In this document: one piece after another, positions 1 to 8,346 of the stretch | Numbering within the stretch: the stretch's first letter is position 1 | Layout: each line of letters begins with the position of its first letter | Assembly: GCA_966250015.1 (NCBI GenBank) | Contig: CBINFS010000004.1 | Location: 62,001-126,000 of the forward strand | DNA length: 64,000 nucleotides | Direction: 5' to 3' | DNA from: CBINFS01 sp966250015 | GTDB taxonomy: Bacteria > Bacteroidota > Rhodothermia > Rhodothermales > DASSAV01 | Program-made: the position numbers and the translations under genes | Notes under the pieces: model-generated | The model's database searches: none | What the model saw: only the letters and a program-made list of their open reading frames with translations | What the model was told of the DNA's origin: nothing

Positions 1-128
1 GCATTTACCGCCACGGTGACCTCCACCTGGTCGAAGATGCGGACGGCCCGTTCGAGGATGTCGAGATGTCCGAAGGTGATCGGATCGAAGGTGCCCGGGT
101 AAAGGGCAAGTCTTGGCGAATCGCTCAT
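1..128 (-). CDS. coaD: Phosphopantetheine adenylyltransferase, N-terminal part (cut by window edge)
   Basis: The reverse complement of the first 128 bases opens with ATG and reads about 42 codons, including YPGTFDPITFGHLDILERA. This is the nucleotide-binding N-terminus of CoaD, with the T/HxGH-type signature seen as FGHLD. CoaD transfers AMP from ATP to 4'-phosphopantetheine, the penultimate step of coenzyme A synthesis in the cytoplasm. Its start codon overlaps the rsmD stop in an ATGA arrangement (125-128), so the two are translationally coupled. This rsmD-coaD pair is common in many bacteria. The remaining three quarters of the gene lies left of the window. The identification is firm because the motif is very characteristic. 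Confidence 0.93.
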   Translation of the reverse strand, partial: MSDSPRLALYPGTFDPITFGHLDILERAVRIFDQVEVTVAVN

Positions 129-682
129 GGCCTCTCGTCGTTGTGATCGGCAGGGCTGAAGATGGAAACGATGGTTCGTCCGTACGGCCGGGAAACCAGC
201 AGATATGGATGCCCGGCGAATGAATGCCGGGAGTCGTGTTCGAGCGTGAAAAGCCCGTCGGGCGTGAGGTGTGGCAGTGCGAGCTGGGGCAGTTCCGGGA
301 TTTGTTCGAGCTCGTAGGGGGGATCGGCGAGAATGAGGTCGAACGGAGGCCCGGTGTAACGCTGGATGTACGAAACGGCGTCCGATCGCAGGAAGAAGCA
401 GACGTTCTGCACGCCAAGATCGGCTGCGTTCTGCCTGGCAAATTTGAGGCTCGTCGGGTCGAACTCGACGAAGGTAGCCGCGGCGGCGCCCCGGCTGATC
501 GCTTCGAGGCCAAGTGCGCCTGTACCCGCAAACAGATCGAGGACGGAGGCGCCGTCCAGATCCATCCGGGCCTCGACCAGATTGAAGAGCGATTCGCGGG
601 TCCGGTCCGTGCTGGGACGTGTGACGTTACCCTTTGGGGCGCGAATACTTCTTCGCTTGAGCGTTCCCGCAATGATGCGCAT
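125..682 (-). CDS. rsmD: 16S rRNA (guanine(966)-N2)-methyltransferase RsmD
   Basis: This 185-residue protein has the family N-terminus MRIIAGTLKRR, followed by the conserved RPSTDRTRESLFN block. The SAM-binding motif VLDLFAGTGALGLEAISRGA lies near residues 46-65, and the catalytic ADPPYE motif of N2-guanine methyltransferases near residues 118-123. It methylates G966 of 16S rRNA during small-subunit maturation, using S-adenosylmethionine. The length is normal for the family. It sits downstream of a DUF3822 gene and overlaps coaD by four bases, an order seen in Bacteroidota-type genomes. Confidence 0.95.
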   Translation of the reverse strand: MRIIAGTLKRRSIRAPKGNVTRPSTDRTRESLFNLVEARMDLDGASVLDLFAGTGALGLEAISRGAAAATFVEFDPTSLKFARQNAADLGVQNVCFFLRSDAVSYIQRYTGPPFDLILADPPYELEQIPELPQLALPHLTPDGLFTLEHDSRHSFAGHPYLLVSRPYGRTIVSIFSPADHNDERP

Positions 683-765
683 GATGGAGGGAGCCTATCT
701 GGATGGGACAAGACGACATGGATACTCCCAACCTAACCGGCGGGTTCGCTCCATTTCAAAAAGCG

Positions 766-1737
766 CTACAGTGCCACGCCGATGCAGGAGACGTAGGCTC
801 CCGCGTCGAAGCTCGTCGAGAGGCTCGCCGGGTCCAGTGAAACGATTTCGACGGGGTTCAGGGTCTGGACTTCCTTTCCAAAAGCATCCCCGATCAACCC
901 CGGATCCGCCAGGGTAAATCCGGCTCCGTACGTGTACAGTTCGTCGATCTCTTGTGTATCCAGTTTCAGGCGTTCTAACAGAGCCAGTGCGAAGTAGGTG
1001 GTATCGTGCGGGGACTGAATCTCCGCGAAGTGGCTGAACTGCCAGCGTCCATCGCGCAACAGGACAAATTCGACGTGTGAGGGGTACCAGCCGATGGCGA
1101 GCACGTGGTGTGGGATCGGTACACCCCGAAGTGTGGCCTTGCGGATGAGGGTTGCCGCCACCTCGGCGGCGGCGTCCATGCTGACCCTGACCCGGAACTC
1201 GGCCGGATGCAGCTCGTGAAGCACCTGATCGATCCGGTCGTGAACGTGACTCCCCAGCGCCAGCACGTGATACCATTCGGCCGTACGCCCGTCCGACAAC
1301 ACCTCCTCGACGACGTGATCGGCCGTGAAGTGGAGTCCATGGTCCTGTGAGGCGCCGGTTACGAGCTCGATCTCCTGCTCCACGCGCCTGCGGTTGCGTT
1401 CACTGTCCGGATCGGATGGGAGTGCAGTGAAAAACGAGTAGCAGAGGGGCGGGTGGACGGCAATCTGAAAGGAAGTGGCGGAAGACCCCGAGAATACGTC
1501 TCGCAGGGCTTCCGCCACGGTTTCGAGATAAACGGGCTGGGCCTCGTCGAGCAATTGATGCGCGACGTCGAAGTCGAAGTCGCAGCTCCCGAGCCGTAGC
1601 AGCCGATAGCGTGAGCCGATACGTTCTACTTCCGCATACCGGAGCGTCTGATCGTACAGGTCAATGCCGGCCCTGACTCGTGATTCCATGCCCAAAGATT
1701 TCAAACCCGGCCGGAAAAAGGACGGTGAAACGAACAC
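766..1737 (-). CDS. DUF3822 family protein
   Basis: A 323-residue protein if the GTG at 1737 is used, with a GGGAGG stretch just upstream at short spacing. An in-frame ATG at 1689 would give 307 residues beginning MESRVRAGIDLYDQTLRYAEV and fits the likely domain boundary better. The position directly upstream of rsmD and coaD and the overall look match the DUF3822 family of Bacteroidota relatives, whose biochemical role is unknown. The GIDLYDQTLRYAEV opening resembles the first strands of actin/PilM-like folds, but I cannot confirm that fold. No signal peptide or membrane segment is visible, so a cytoplasmic location is likely. Family assignment is moderately sure; function is open. Confidence 0.7.
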   Translation of the reverse strand: MFVSPSFFRPGLKSLGMESRVRAGIDLYDQTLRYAEVERIGSRYRLLRLGSCDFDFDVAHQLLDEAQPVYLETVAEALRDVFSGSSATSFQIAVHPPLCYSFFTALPSDPDSERNRRRVEQEIELVTGASQDHGLHFTADHVVEEVLSDGRTAEWYHVLALGSHVHDRIDQVLHELHPAEFRVRVSMDAAAEVAATLIRKATLRGVPIPHHVLAIGWYPSHVEFVLLRDGRWQFSHFAEIQSPHDTTYFALALLERLKLDTQEIDELYTYGAGFTLADPGLIGDAFGKEVQTLNPVEIVSLDPASLSTSFDAGAYVSCIGVAL

Positions 1738-1761
1738 CGGCCTCCCGGGTCAGGAATAGAA

Positions 1762-2226
1762 TTACTCCCAGCTTGCGGCGTTCACGCGCGTGATGTCGGG
1801 CTCGATCGAGCCGATGTAGTCATCAGATCCTGGATCCTCGAGGAGGTACGTTTTTACGCGAGACGTATCGTTGACGGTAAGCCGGAAGGGTTCGCCCGTA
1901 CGCGGGGAGTAGATCAAGGAATCGAGTGTAAAGCCTTCGCCGAAGACGCTGTCCGACGCCACACGCAAAACGGAATCCTGCCGAATGAACTCGACCAGGG
2001 AATCGAGCGTGGTGAGGTACCTGCCGTTCTGCTCGTTGTACCTGATCATGGCGGAGCGGATGTCGCTCATCCGGTCACGCGTGATCCTGGTCAACTGCTG
2101 CTCACGTTCGATCACTTTATACGGTTCAGTGATCGATAAGTACAGCCAGTAAGCAAGTCCGATGATAGCAATTGCCAGTATGATTTGTATCGCTAATCTA
2201 ATGGGCTGGCCTGATGATGAAGCCAT
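1762..2226 (-). CDS. Small membrane-anchored protein of unknown function
   Basis: A 154-residue protein. A short basic N-terminus precedes one hydrophobic helix (about residues 10-30, IQIILAIAIIGLAYWLYLSI). The rest is soluble and presumably periplasmic, containing RDRMSDIRSAMIRYNEQNGRY followed by LDSLVEFIRQDSV. This pattern of an N-terminal anchor, an Ile/Arg-rich helix, a NGRY turn and an LDSLV helix recalls pseudopilin-like or anchored periplasmic proteins of the Bacteroidota, but there is no clear prepilin cleavage motif. It ends 24 bases before the upstream start choice of the DUF3822 gene, so it is probably the first gene of that operon. Function unknown. Confidence 0.7.
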   Translation of the reverse strand: MASSSGQPIRLAIQIILAIAIIGLAYWLYLSITEPYKVIEREQQLTRITRDRMSDIRSAMIRYNEQNGRYLTTLDSLVEFIRQDSVLRVASDSVFGEGFTLDSLIYSPRTGEPFRLTVNDTSRVKTYLLEDPGSDDYIGSIEPDITRVNAASWE

Positions 2227-2520
2227 GGTGTACTGTGCTCCAGAAATTTGTTAACAGAGAGATTCGATGCGGAAACAGATAGGGTCGGCGCATACCGGAC
2301 AAATCACGTCGTGCCGAAAATACAAGTCACTTACGCGAAATGCAACCACACTGCAACGTGTAGAAGACGAAGGAGAAACGTCGTTGGCGGCATAGGGCTC
2401 ACAAAACAAAGCTTCTCATCCGCGGTACTACCCTCCCCGACCCTGCGTTTACCAGACCGGTAGAAACGGGAATAGTTGCTGTTTTCAAAATGTTTTCGAA
2501 CTAAAACGATTCCATCTTCC

Positions 2521-3246
2521 GTGCCTGACCTATTGATCAACATCGACCACGTAGCGACGCTACGTAATGCGCGCCGGGAAGTCTTCCCCGATCCTGTTCA
2601 CGCCGCCGTGCTGTGCGAGCTTGCCGGCGCCGACGGTATCGTTTTCCACCTGCGCGAAGATCGCCGACACATCCGAGACCGCGACGTGCGGTTGCTCCGT
2701 GAAACCGTAAAAACCAAGCTCGACTTCGAGCTTTCGACCAACGAGGATATCTTACGTTTTTGCTGTGAGATCAAGCCCGAGCTGGCCACGATCGTACCGG
2801 AGAACCGCAACGAAGTCACGACCGAGGGTGGGATCGACGTCCTGCACCATCGAGAGCGGCTGGTAGAGATCACGAAGCGGCTCTTCGATGCCGGTGTTAG
2901 GGAGGTGGCCTATTTTATCGACCCGGTCATCGAGCAGGTCGAGGCGTCAGCCGACGCAGGAGCGAACTGCATCGAGTTTCATACGGGTGAGTTCGCAAAT
3001 GCAAAGACGCCCGCCGAACAGGCCGAGCAGGTCGCCAGGCTCGCGCGTGCCGCTGAAAGAGCGCACGAGCTGGGCTTGCAAATCCACGCCGGACACGGGC
3101 TGAACTACCAGAATTACCCGGTTTTTGCCCGGAATGTCCCTCACGTCCACGAGGTTTCGATCGGGTTTGCCATCATCGCCCGGGCAATGCTGGTGGGGAT
3201 GGAACAGGCCGTCCGTGAGATGCGCGTGCTGGTAAAGGGATACTAG
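2521..3246 (+). CDS. pdxJ: Pyridoxine 5'-phosphate synthase PdxJ
   Basis: A 241-residue protein from the GTG at 2521. It carries the PdxJ hallmark INIDHVATLRNAR at the N-terminus, HLREDRRHI near residue 45 (phosphate binding and catalysis), VPENRNEVTTEGG near residue 100, FIDP, and GHGLNYQN near residue 197. It condenses 1-deoxyxylulose 5-phosphate with 3-amino-2-oxopropyl phosphate to form pyridoxine 5'-phosphate. The open frame extends upstream to a TTG at 2476, but the family starts just before NIDHV and 241 residues is the normal size, so 2521 is preferred. era begins six bases after the stop, suggesting an operon. pdxB of the same pathway lies nearby on the opposite strand. Confidence 0.95.
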   Translation: MPDLLINIDHVATLRNARREVFPDPVHAAVLCELAGADGIVFHLREDRRHIRDRDVRLLRETVKTKLDFELSTNEDILRFCCEIKPELATIVPENRNEVTTEGGIDVLHHRERLVEITKRLFDAGVREVAYFIDPVIEQVEASADAGANCIEFHTGEFANAKTPAEQAEQVARLARAAERAHELGLQIHAGHGLNYQNYPVFARNVPHVHEVSIGFAIIARAMLVGMEQAVREMRVLVKGY

Positions 3247-3252
3247 AAAGCC

Positions 3253-4164
3253 ATGGAGAACGAGATCATCGATCTGGCCAGCGTACCTCCGGACCACAAG
3301 AGCGGGTACGTAGCCCTGATCGGCAAGCCAAACGTCGGCAAGAGTACGCTGATGAACCGGCTTCTCGGGCGAAAGCTTTCTATCGTAACCCCAAAGCCCC
3401 AAACAACCCGGCACCGGATCCTCGGAATCTCCTCCGGTGAAAAGCATCAGATCATCTTCCTGGATACACCCGGCATCATCAAGCCGCGCTACGGGCTACA
3501 GGAGGCGATGATGAGCTCGGTGAAGTCCGCCATCGAGGATGCGGACATCCTGCTCTTCATGGCGGACGCCACACAGGCAGAGCCGGATACGTTCAGCCTC
3601 GAAGAGCTGGCGAACCGGCCGGCAATCCTCGTGATCAACAAAATGGACCTGATCAACCGTGAGGATGCGTTGCCGCTGGTCCAGCGATACGTTGCCCTGC
3701 GCGAGTTCGAGGAGGTCATCCCCATCTCGGCCGTCACCGGCGAGAACCTCGACCGCCTGATGGGGGCGATCGTCGAGCGTCTGCCGCTCGGCCCGCCGTT
3801 CTACCCGAAAGACATGATCAGCGAGCACCCCGAGCGCTTTTTCGTGGCCGAGATCATCCGGGAGAAAATCTTCGAGCAATTCCGGGAGGAGATCCCCTAC
3901 TCGACGCAGGTGAACATCGTCGTATACGAAGAGCGACCGGAAGGGAAAGATTTCATCCAGGCCGAGATCGTAGTCGAGCGCGACACGCAGAAAGCCATCC
4001 TGATCGGACGCCAGGGGAGCGCCCTGAAACGGATCGGGACGGAAGCCCGGAAAGACATCGAAACGTTCCTCGGCACCGGCGTCTTCTTGCAGCTCTTCGT
4101 CAAGGTCCGTGAGGACTGGCGCAACCGGGACACCTACCTCCGGTCGTACGGCTACCGGCGGTAA
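3253..4164 (+). CDS. era: GTPase Era
   Basis: A 303-residue GTPase with a G1 loop GKPNVGKSTLMNRLL (about 24-38), the switch segment KPQTTRHRILGI, G3 DTPGI, G4 NKMD and G5 SAVTGENLDRL. A C-terminal KH RNA-binding domain contains GRQGSALKRIGTEARKDIE (about 252-270). Era binds the 3' end of 16S rRNA and acts as a checkpoint in 30S assembly, at the cytoplasmic membrane. Length and domain order are typical. It follows pdxJ by six bases and is convergent with pdxB, with only 13 bases between the stops. Confidence 0.97.
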   Translation: MENEIIDLASVPPDHKSGYVALIGKPNVGKSTLMNRLLGRKLSIVTPKPQTTRHRILGISSGEKHQIIFLDTPGIIKPRYGLQEAMMSSVKSAIEDADILLFMADATQAEPDTFSLEELANRPAILVINKMDLINREDALPLVQRYVALREFEEVIPISAVTGENLDRLMGAIVERLPLGPPFYPKDMISEHPERFFVAEIIREKIFEQFREEIPYSTQVNIVVYEERPEGKDFIQAEIVVERDTQKAILIGRQGSALKRIGTEARKDIETFLGTGVFLQLFVKVREDWRNRDTYLRSYGYRR

Positions 4165-4177
4165 AGCCTTATCGTCC

Positions 4178-5353
4178 TCAATCGACCAGCTGCACGCGGA
4201 GCCCTGATTCGACGCGCTGCTGAAAGACTTCGGGCACGATCGACCGGCGGATGTAATGCCGCTGGAAGCTCCGGCGCCGGGGGTACGTCTTTCTGAGGTC
4301 GCTGAAGAATTTGGCGTGTTCGTCAGCGGGACGCTCCAGCATGGCGCGCATGCGACGATCGTCCGCTTCGATGTCGTACATCTGACGGATCAGGCCGTCA
4401 GCCCATTCTTCCCCCGTTCCGCCGGACACTTCCGGCGGCGTCAATTCAGGATGGTCCTCGGGAGTCGACGCCAGAGCGGCGTCATAGTCCCACTCTTCAT
4501 CCTGACCGAACAGCCGCGCCAGATCACGATACAGCATGATCGTGCCATTGATTTTCCCATCGTAGGAGTACCCCGCAATGTGGGGTGTGGCCAGGTCGAC
4601 GCGTTTCAGCAGCTCCGGTGAAGGAGTGGGTTCGTTTTCCCACACGTCGAGCACGACCGCTCCGATGTGGCCGCGTTCGACGTGGTTAAGAAGGGCCTGG
4701 TTGTCCACCACGGCGCCCCGGCACGAATTGATCAGCCAGGCGCCTGGTTTGAGGCGCGAAAGCACAACGTCATCAAACAGGTGGTAGGTAGCGTATGGGC
4801 CGGAGCGCGTAAGGGGCACGTGCAGCGTGAGCACGTCGGCTTCGGCGAGCACCTGATCGAGTGGAAGGTAGTCGTGCGGGATGCCGGCTTTTCCGGCCTC
4901 GTCAGCCAGGGGCGGATCGTTCTTCAAAACATTGAATCCGAGCGCCTCGAGCCGCACGGCCAGCCGACCGCCAATGTTGCCGCAACCCACGATCCCGACG
5001 GTTTTCCCTTCGAGCGCCACGCTGTGCCGTCGCGCCAGCACGAAGAGGGCCGCCAGCACGTATTCCACCACCGAATCGGCATTGCACCCGGGGGCGTGAG
5101 CGAAGGGTATCCCCCGCTCGGCCAGGTAAGCCCGGTCGACGTGGTCGGTGCCGATCGTGGCAGACCCTACGAACTTCAGACGGGCATCCCGAATGAGCTC
5201 GCGATCGACGCGGGTAACGCTCCGTACGAGCAGGACGTCGGCGCTTTGGACGTCCTCTGGCCCGATCTCACGTCCGGGCATAAGGCGCACCGTACCCAAC
5301 GTCTGGAAAGCTTCACGGGCGTACGGGATATTCTCGTCGGCAATGATTTTCAT
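4178..5353 (-). CDS. pdxB: Erythronate-4-phosphate dehydrogenase PdxB
   Basis: A 391-residue D-2-hydroxyacid dehydrogenase. The start MKIIADENIPYAREAF, the segment SATIGTDHVD, the NAD-binding GIVGCGNIGGRLA near residue 120, NSCRGAVVDN, and TPHIAGYSYDGKINGT distinguish PdxB from SerA-type enzymes. A C-terminal PdxB dimerisation-like region follows. It oxidises 4-phospho-D-erythronate in the branch of vitamin B6 synthesis that supplies 4-phosphohydroxythreonine to PdxA/PdxJ. Together with pdxJ (2521-3246) it shows the DXP-dependent PLP route. The gene stands alone on the minus strand behind a region of about 550 bases with no gene. A 14-base palindrome lies just upstream (5380-5393). Confidence 0.93.
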   Translation of the reverse strand: MKIIADENIPYAREAFQTLGTVRLMPGREIGPEDVQSADVLLVRSVTRVDRELIRDARLKFVGSATIGTDHVDRAYLAERGIPFAHAPGCNADSVVEYVLAALFVLARRHSVALEGKTVGIVGCGNIGGRLAVRLEALGFNVLKNDPPLADEAGKAGIPHDYLPLDQVLAEADVLTLHVPLTRSGPYATYHLFDDVVLSRLKPGAWLINSCRGAVVDNQALLNHVERGHIGAVVLDVWENEPTPSPELLKRVDLATPHIAGYSYDGKINGTIMLYRDLARLFGQDEEWDYDAALASTPEDHPELTPPEVSGGTGEEWADGLIRQMYDIEADDRRMRAMLERPADEHAKFFSDLRKTYPRRRSFQRHYIRRSIVPEVFQQRVESGLRVQLVD

Positions 5354-5379
5354 CGATTGGCTGTATGTGATTGAGATTC

Positions 5380-5393
5380 TTTACACTTGTAAA
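5380..5393 (-). promoter_or_regulatory. Candidate operator palindrome upstream of pdxB
   Basis: TTTACA-CT-TGTAAA forms a 14-base palindrome with perfect six-base arms, 27 bases upstream of the pdxB start on the minus strand. The position would suit a repressor site near the transcription start. The palindrome is AT-rich in a GC-rich genome, which raises the chance it is functional, but no regulator can be named and a chance occurrence is possible. Confidence 0.3.
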
Positions 5394-5902
5394 AAGATAA
5401 TTACGGCGCCGTGCAAATTGGGGTCGGAAGCCCCATTCTTGAGCTTCATGACGACCTGCTCGCCTTTACGCGCCGGTCGGCTTATTGCACCGATGGGTGC
5501 CTCCGGATATTTTTACGGCAAATGCAGGGCGTTTCCGCCGGTTTCACAGATCGGCCTGATTTCTTCCGATCATCAAAAACCAACCACTTTCTTAAAAACC
5601 TCATTTCCACTGAAGAGGCGCGACGTTTCCACCCACAATCAGCCGGCAGGAAGCACACCAAGTCAACAATTACGAACGGGTCTACGGAGCGGGAGAATAA
5701 AGAAGCGTATGGTGCGTCGACCTTCGACTGGTCTCATGAAGCCTTTCACAAGGAAACTTCGAGGGGGTGAAGCCGTTTGCCCCCGCTTCTCGAAGGAGCT
5801 GCCCTGTGCTCAAATTACATAACTCCCGGAGCGCCTGTGGACTCGACTGAACGAAACGGTTCTTTTCGGACATCCTTCATAGACGGGACACACTGGCTGC
5901 CT
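5394..5902. other. Non-coding stretch between pdxB and the SleB-like gene
   Basis: About 510 bases without a convincing gene. Open frames exist (for example plus 5411-5770) but their translations are Ser/Thr/Arg-rich and lack any domain character. The only structure seen is a long imperfect hairpin: CTTCGAG (5757-5763) pairs with CTCGAAG (5789-5795), with an inner GGGG/CCCC pairing. It lies about 110 bases before the SleB-like start and may belong to that gene's leader. No tRNA or riboswitch consensus was recognised. Confidence 0.5.
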
Positions 5903-6631
5903 ATGGAGAAGCTAAGATTCTTGAAGAACGGGTTCTGGTTTCTCGTTTTACTCTTTATGACGGGCGGCATGCTGATCCAGGGGAACCTGGCGAGCAAGTC
6001 GGTTTCGTCAGCGATATCGCCGTACGAATGGGTTACCCCGGAAGAGTTGGATCTGGCATTCGAAGTACCTGAGCCCGAGCCCGAACCGGCGCCCGTAGAG
6101 CTATCCATCAAGCTCGAACACGTCATCGCCGATCTTCAGCAGAACCCGAGGAAGATCACCCCGCTGCCACCCGAAGAGCTCAAAACACTGGATCACGAGA
6201 CGCTGTGGCTCGCGAGGTGCATTTTCTCCGAGACGAAGCAGCCGAGGGAGCAGGAGCTGGTAGCGTGGGTGGTCCGTAACAGGGTCGAAACTGCGTACCG
6301 GGGCAAACGCACGTATCGCGACGTGATCCTGGATCCGTACCAGTTCAGCGCATTCAACCCGGGCAACCGGATGCGGACTTTTTATGCCAGCCTCGGCCCC
6401 GATTCGAAAGTGCCAGGTTGGCGGACGGCAATGACGATCGCGTACGGAGTGCGGTCGGCCGACCCGGTTCGTCACCGACCGTTCCCCGTCAAAACGAGGC
6501 ATTTCTACAGTGAACTATCAATGGTGGGACAGGCGCACCCCGAGTGGGCGGCCGGCCTGAACCCGGTTCTCCCCCAGCGTGACTATCCCATCGACGCACG
6601 GCGCTTCCGCTTCTACGCCGACATCTGGTAA
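5903..6631 (+). CDS. SleB/CwlJ-type cell wall hydrolase, membrane-anchored
   Basis: From the ATG at 5903 this is a 242-residue protein. It has a short basic start (MEKLRFLKNG), one hydrophobic helix or signal anchor (about 11-30), a Pro/Glu-rich spacer (EPEPEPAP) and a catalytic domain. That domain reads LARCIFSETKQPREQELVAW, then VRNRVE, then DPYQFSAFNPGN, which is the Hydrolase_2 (SleB/CwlJ) pattern with the conserved Glu in the first helix. Such enzymes cleave peptidoglycan glycan bonds; outside spore formers they act in the periplasm in wall turnover. The open frame extends upstream to 5777, but that part has no protein character. A sigma-like gene follows after 110 bases. Confidence 0.8.
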   Translation: MEKLRFLKNGFWFLVLLFMTGGMLIQGNLASKSVSSAISPYEWVTPEELDLAFEVPEPEPEPAPVELSIKLEHVIADLQQNPRKITPLPPEELKTLDHETLWLARCIFSETKQPREQELVAWVVRNRVETAYRGKRTYRDVILDPYQFSAFNPGNRMRTFYASLGPDSKVPGWRTAMTIAYGVRSADPVRHRPFPVKTRHFYSELSMVGQAHPEWAAGLNPVLPQRDYPIDARRFRFYADIW

Positions 6632-6741
6632 GCAGTCGCCAGCCCAAGCATTCATACAGATCGGTTACGGTCTTTTCCGAACTGCAATCTCCGCATATTC
6701 GTTCAACGGTTGTGAGTTGGAGATTATTGGAGAGACTGAAA

Positions 6742-7458
6742 ATGAGCCCTATGGCAACGGATCGTGAAACGAAAAAGGAGCGTGAAGACTGGCAGCGGAT
6801 CCTCCGGGAGGAGGACGAGGTGTCGTTCAACGCGCTGGTGGAGCCGTACATTGGAGCGTTGAATCGTGCCGCCCGGCACTACCTTAACTACTACGTTGGC
6901 CAGGGTCACATCCCGCAGGACGCCATTACGGTGGAGGACGTCGTCGGAGAAACGCTCGTCCGGGCCTGGAATTTTCGTTCGTCGAGACCCGAGACAATGC
7001 CGATCCGGGCCTGGCTGTTGGCGACGCTCTACCGGGTGGTTCGCAGTATGGTGATGCAGGAAAGGGCATACCGGCGTGAAAACGCCATCTCTCTCGACGA
7101 ACCCATTCCCATCAACCCGCAGGAGCAAGCGACGCAGGAGCACTTCTGGGAGTGGTACCAGTGGGACGACCAGCTCGACTGGCAGGACGTCATCCCCAAC
7201 GAAGTCCCGGTCGATTACGAGGTATCGCTGTACGACTCGGAAGCGACGGCCGCTCTCGATCCGGATACGTACCACGTGCTGATGATGCACGACGAGTTCG
7301 AAATGTCGCTGCCGGACGTGGCCTTCACGATGAACCGTGCCGTCAACGAAGTGACGGAGCTTCTCGACATGGCCCGTGCGGACCTTCGTGAGCGGCTTGC
7401 CGGAGGGGCAACTGACGGCGCCATCGACCACCCGGCTCCTCCGCGGGAGCGCAATTAG
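6742..7458 (+). CDS. Divergent ECF-type sigma-70 family factor
   Basis: A 238-residue protein from the ATG at 6742, which has GGAGAG seven bases upstream. The region-2 signature reads VEDVVGETLVRAWNF followed by IRAWLLATLYRVVRS, as in ECF sigma factors (core binding and -10 recognition). A region-4-like helix-turn-helix (LPDVAFTMNRAVNEVTELLD, then ARADLRERL) lies near the C-terminus. Between them is an unusually long acidic, Trp-rich linker of about 60 residues containing HFWEWYQWDDQLDWQ. The expected role is promoter recognition by RNA polymerase; the regulon is unknown. No anti-sigma gene sits next to it. It converges on the toxin-antitoxin pair with a 42-base gap and no clear terminator. 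A member that has lost DNA-binding specificity is possible. Confidence 0.72.
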   Translation: MSPMATDRETKKEREDWQRILREEDEVSFNALVEPYIGALNRAARHYLNYYVGQGHIPQDAITVEDVVGETLVRAWNFRSSRPETMPIRAWLLATLYRVVRSMVMQERAYRRENAISLDEPIPINPQEQATQEHFWEWYQWDDQLDWQDVIPNEVPVDYEVSLYDSEATAALDPDTYHVLMMHDEFEMSLPDVAFTMNRAVNEVTELLDMARADLRERLAGGATDGAIDHPAPPRERN

Positions 7459-7500
7459 CCTTTGAGAAACGCGAAAGAGGAATCCATAGCCACCCCCAAA

Positions 7501-7845
7501 TCAGGCTGCCTCCACCTCCTGTATATCTTCATCCGGTTCCAGGTCGGCAAATTGATTGATCCGAACGGTGCCCTCTGGGAATTGCGCCATAATTACCAGT
7601 TCTCCGCCCATCGCCTCTATGTAGCTACGTAGCGTAGACAGGTACATATCCGTTCGACGCTCCATCTTCGATATGGCTGACTGCTGAACGGAGAGCAATT
7701 CGGCCATACGCGCCTGGCTGAGCTTTCTGGCCTGACGTAACTCGTGCAACGGCATCTCAGCGATCATCCTTTCCGCCTCGATCCGGTTCCGCTCACGGCG
7801 CTCTTCGGACATCCTTGCACGAAGTAATTCGAACGATTTCGCCAC
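7501..7845 (-). CDS. HigA-like antitoxin, XRE-family helix-turn-helix protein
   Basis: A 114-residue DNA-binding protein. The N-terminal third is a charged helix (ERRERNRIEAERMIAEM). An XRE/Cro HTH follows at about residues 35-90 (LRQARKLSQARMAELLSVQQ, then SAISKMERRTDMYLSTL), and then a strand YIEAMGGELVIMAQF. This matches HTH antitoxins that pair with Gp49-like HigB toxins. It neutralises the toxin encoded just upstream and probably represses their joint promoter. It starts four bases after the toxin stop. The toxin-first order is the HigBA arrangement. Confidence 0.87.
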   Translation of the reverse strand: MAKSFELLRARMSEERRERNRIEAERMIAEMPLHELRQARKLSQARMAELLSVQQSAISKMERRTDMYLSTLRSYIEAMGGELVIMAQFPEGTVRINQFADLEPDEDIQEVEAA

Positions 7846-7849
7846 GTCG

Positions 7850-8209
7850 TCATCTCTCCCTGTTTATCGATTCAAGATGCTCGTCATAAAGGGCAACAGC
7901 AATCGGAATCATCCGCTCGTAAAAGGAATTCCAATCACCCGTTTTGTCACCCCCTATCAGCAGGATGGCCATCCGTCGCGGGTCAAATGCATAGAAGATC
8001 CGCAACCTACGGCCGCCGGCGCTTACCCGGAGTTCCTTCATATCCGGAAAGTGCCTCGACGATTCGACCCTCTTTGACAATGGTTCCTTCAGCCTCGGCC
8101 CCACCCGCTCAAGAACCCGAACAACCTGGTCAATAGCGTCCTGTTCGGCCTCTCGCAGTGTTTCCCACCGATCTCCAAACTCATCCGTGAATTCGACCTC
8201 CCAGGCCAT
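7850..8209 (-). CDS. HigB-like toxin, RelE/ParE superfamily (phage Gp49-like)
   Basis: A 119-residue protein beginning MAWEVEFTDEFGDRWETL, with LREAEQDAIDQVVRVLE, KELRVSAGGRRLRIFYAFDP and AILLIGGDKTGDWNSFYERM. This is the Gp49-like HigB profile: a RelE-type fold with basic residues on the LRIFYAF strand and a GDKTGDW turn. Such toxins cleave mRNA at the ribosome. It is the first gene of a two-gene operon with the XRE antitoxin. The cassette sits between unrelated housekeeping genes without flanking repeats. Confidence 0.87.
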   Translation of the reverse strand: MAWEVEFTDEFGDRWETLREAEQDAIDQVVRVLERVGPRLKEPLSKRVESSRHFPDMKELRVSAGGRRLRIFYAFDPRRMAILLIGGDKTGDWNSFYERMIPIAVALYDEHLESINRER

Positions 8210-8268
8210 GGGCTATGCTGTACCGTTAATTTTGTAAACAAAGTAGCCCATCGAATAGATTCCGTCAA

Positions 8269-8281
8269 TGGAATTATTCCA
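8269..8281 (-). promoter_or_regulatory. Candidate operator of the HigBA-type operon
   Basis: TGGAAT-T-ATTCCA is a perfect 13-base palindrome about 60 bases upstream of the toxin start. A related half-site (ATTCCG) lies a few bases away, at about 8259-8264. HTH antitoxins of this class normally bind palindromes in their own promoter, so this is the best candidate autoregulatory site. Assignment is by position and symmetry only. Confidence 0.4.
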
Positions 8282-8346
8282 TCAACGTAATATTTTCTGC
8301 GAAGACCTTCTATCCCCCTGTTCATCGCACTTTTTCAGTTATCCAT

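Noticed and set aside
5411..5770. Plus-strand open frame in the pdxB-SleB gap
   Set aside because: No family character, no ribosome-binding site, Ser/Thr/Arg-rich translation; treated as non-coding.
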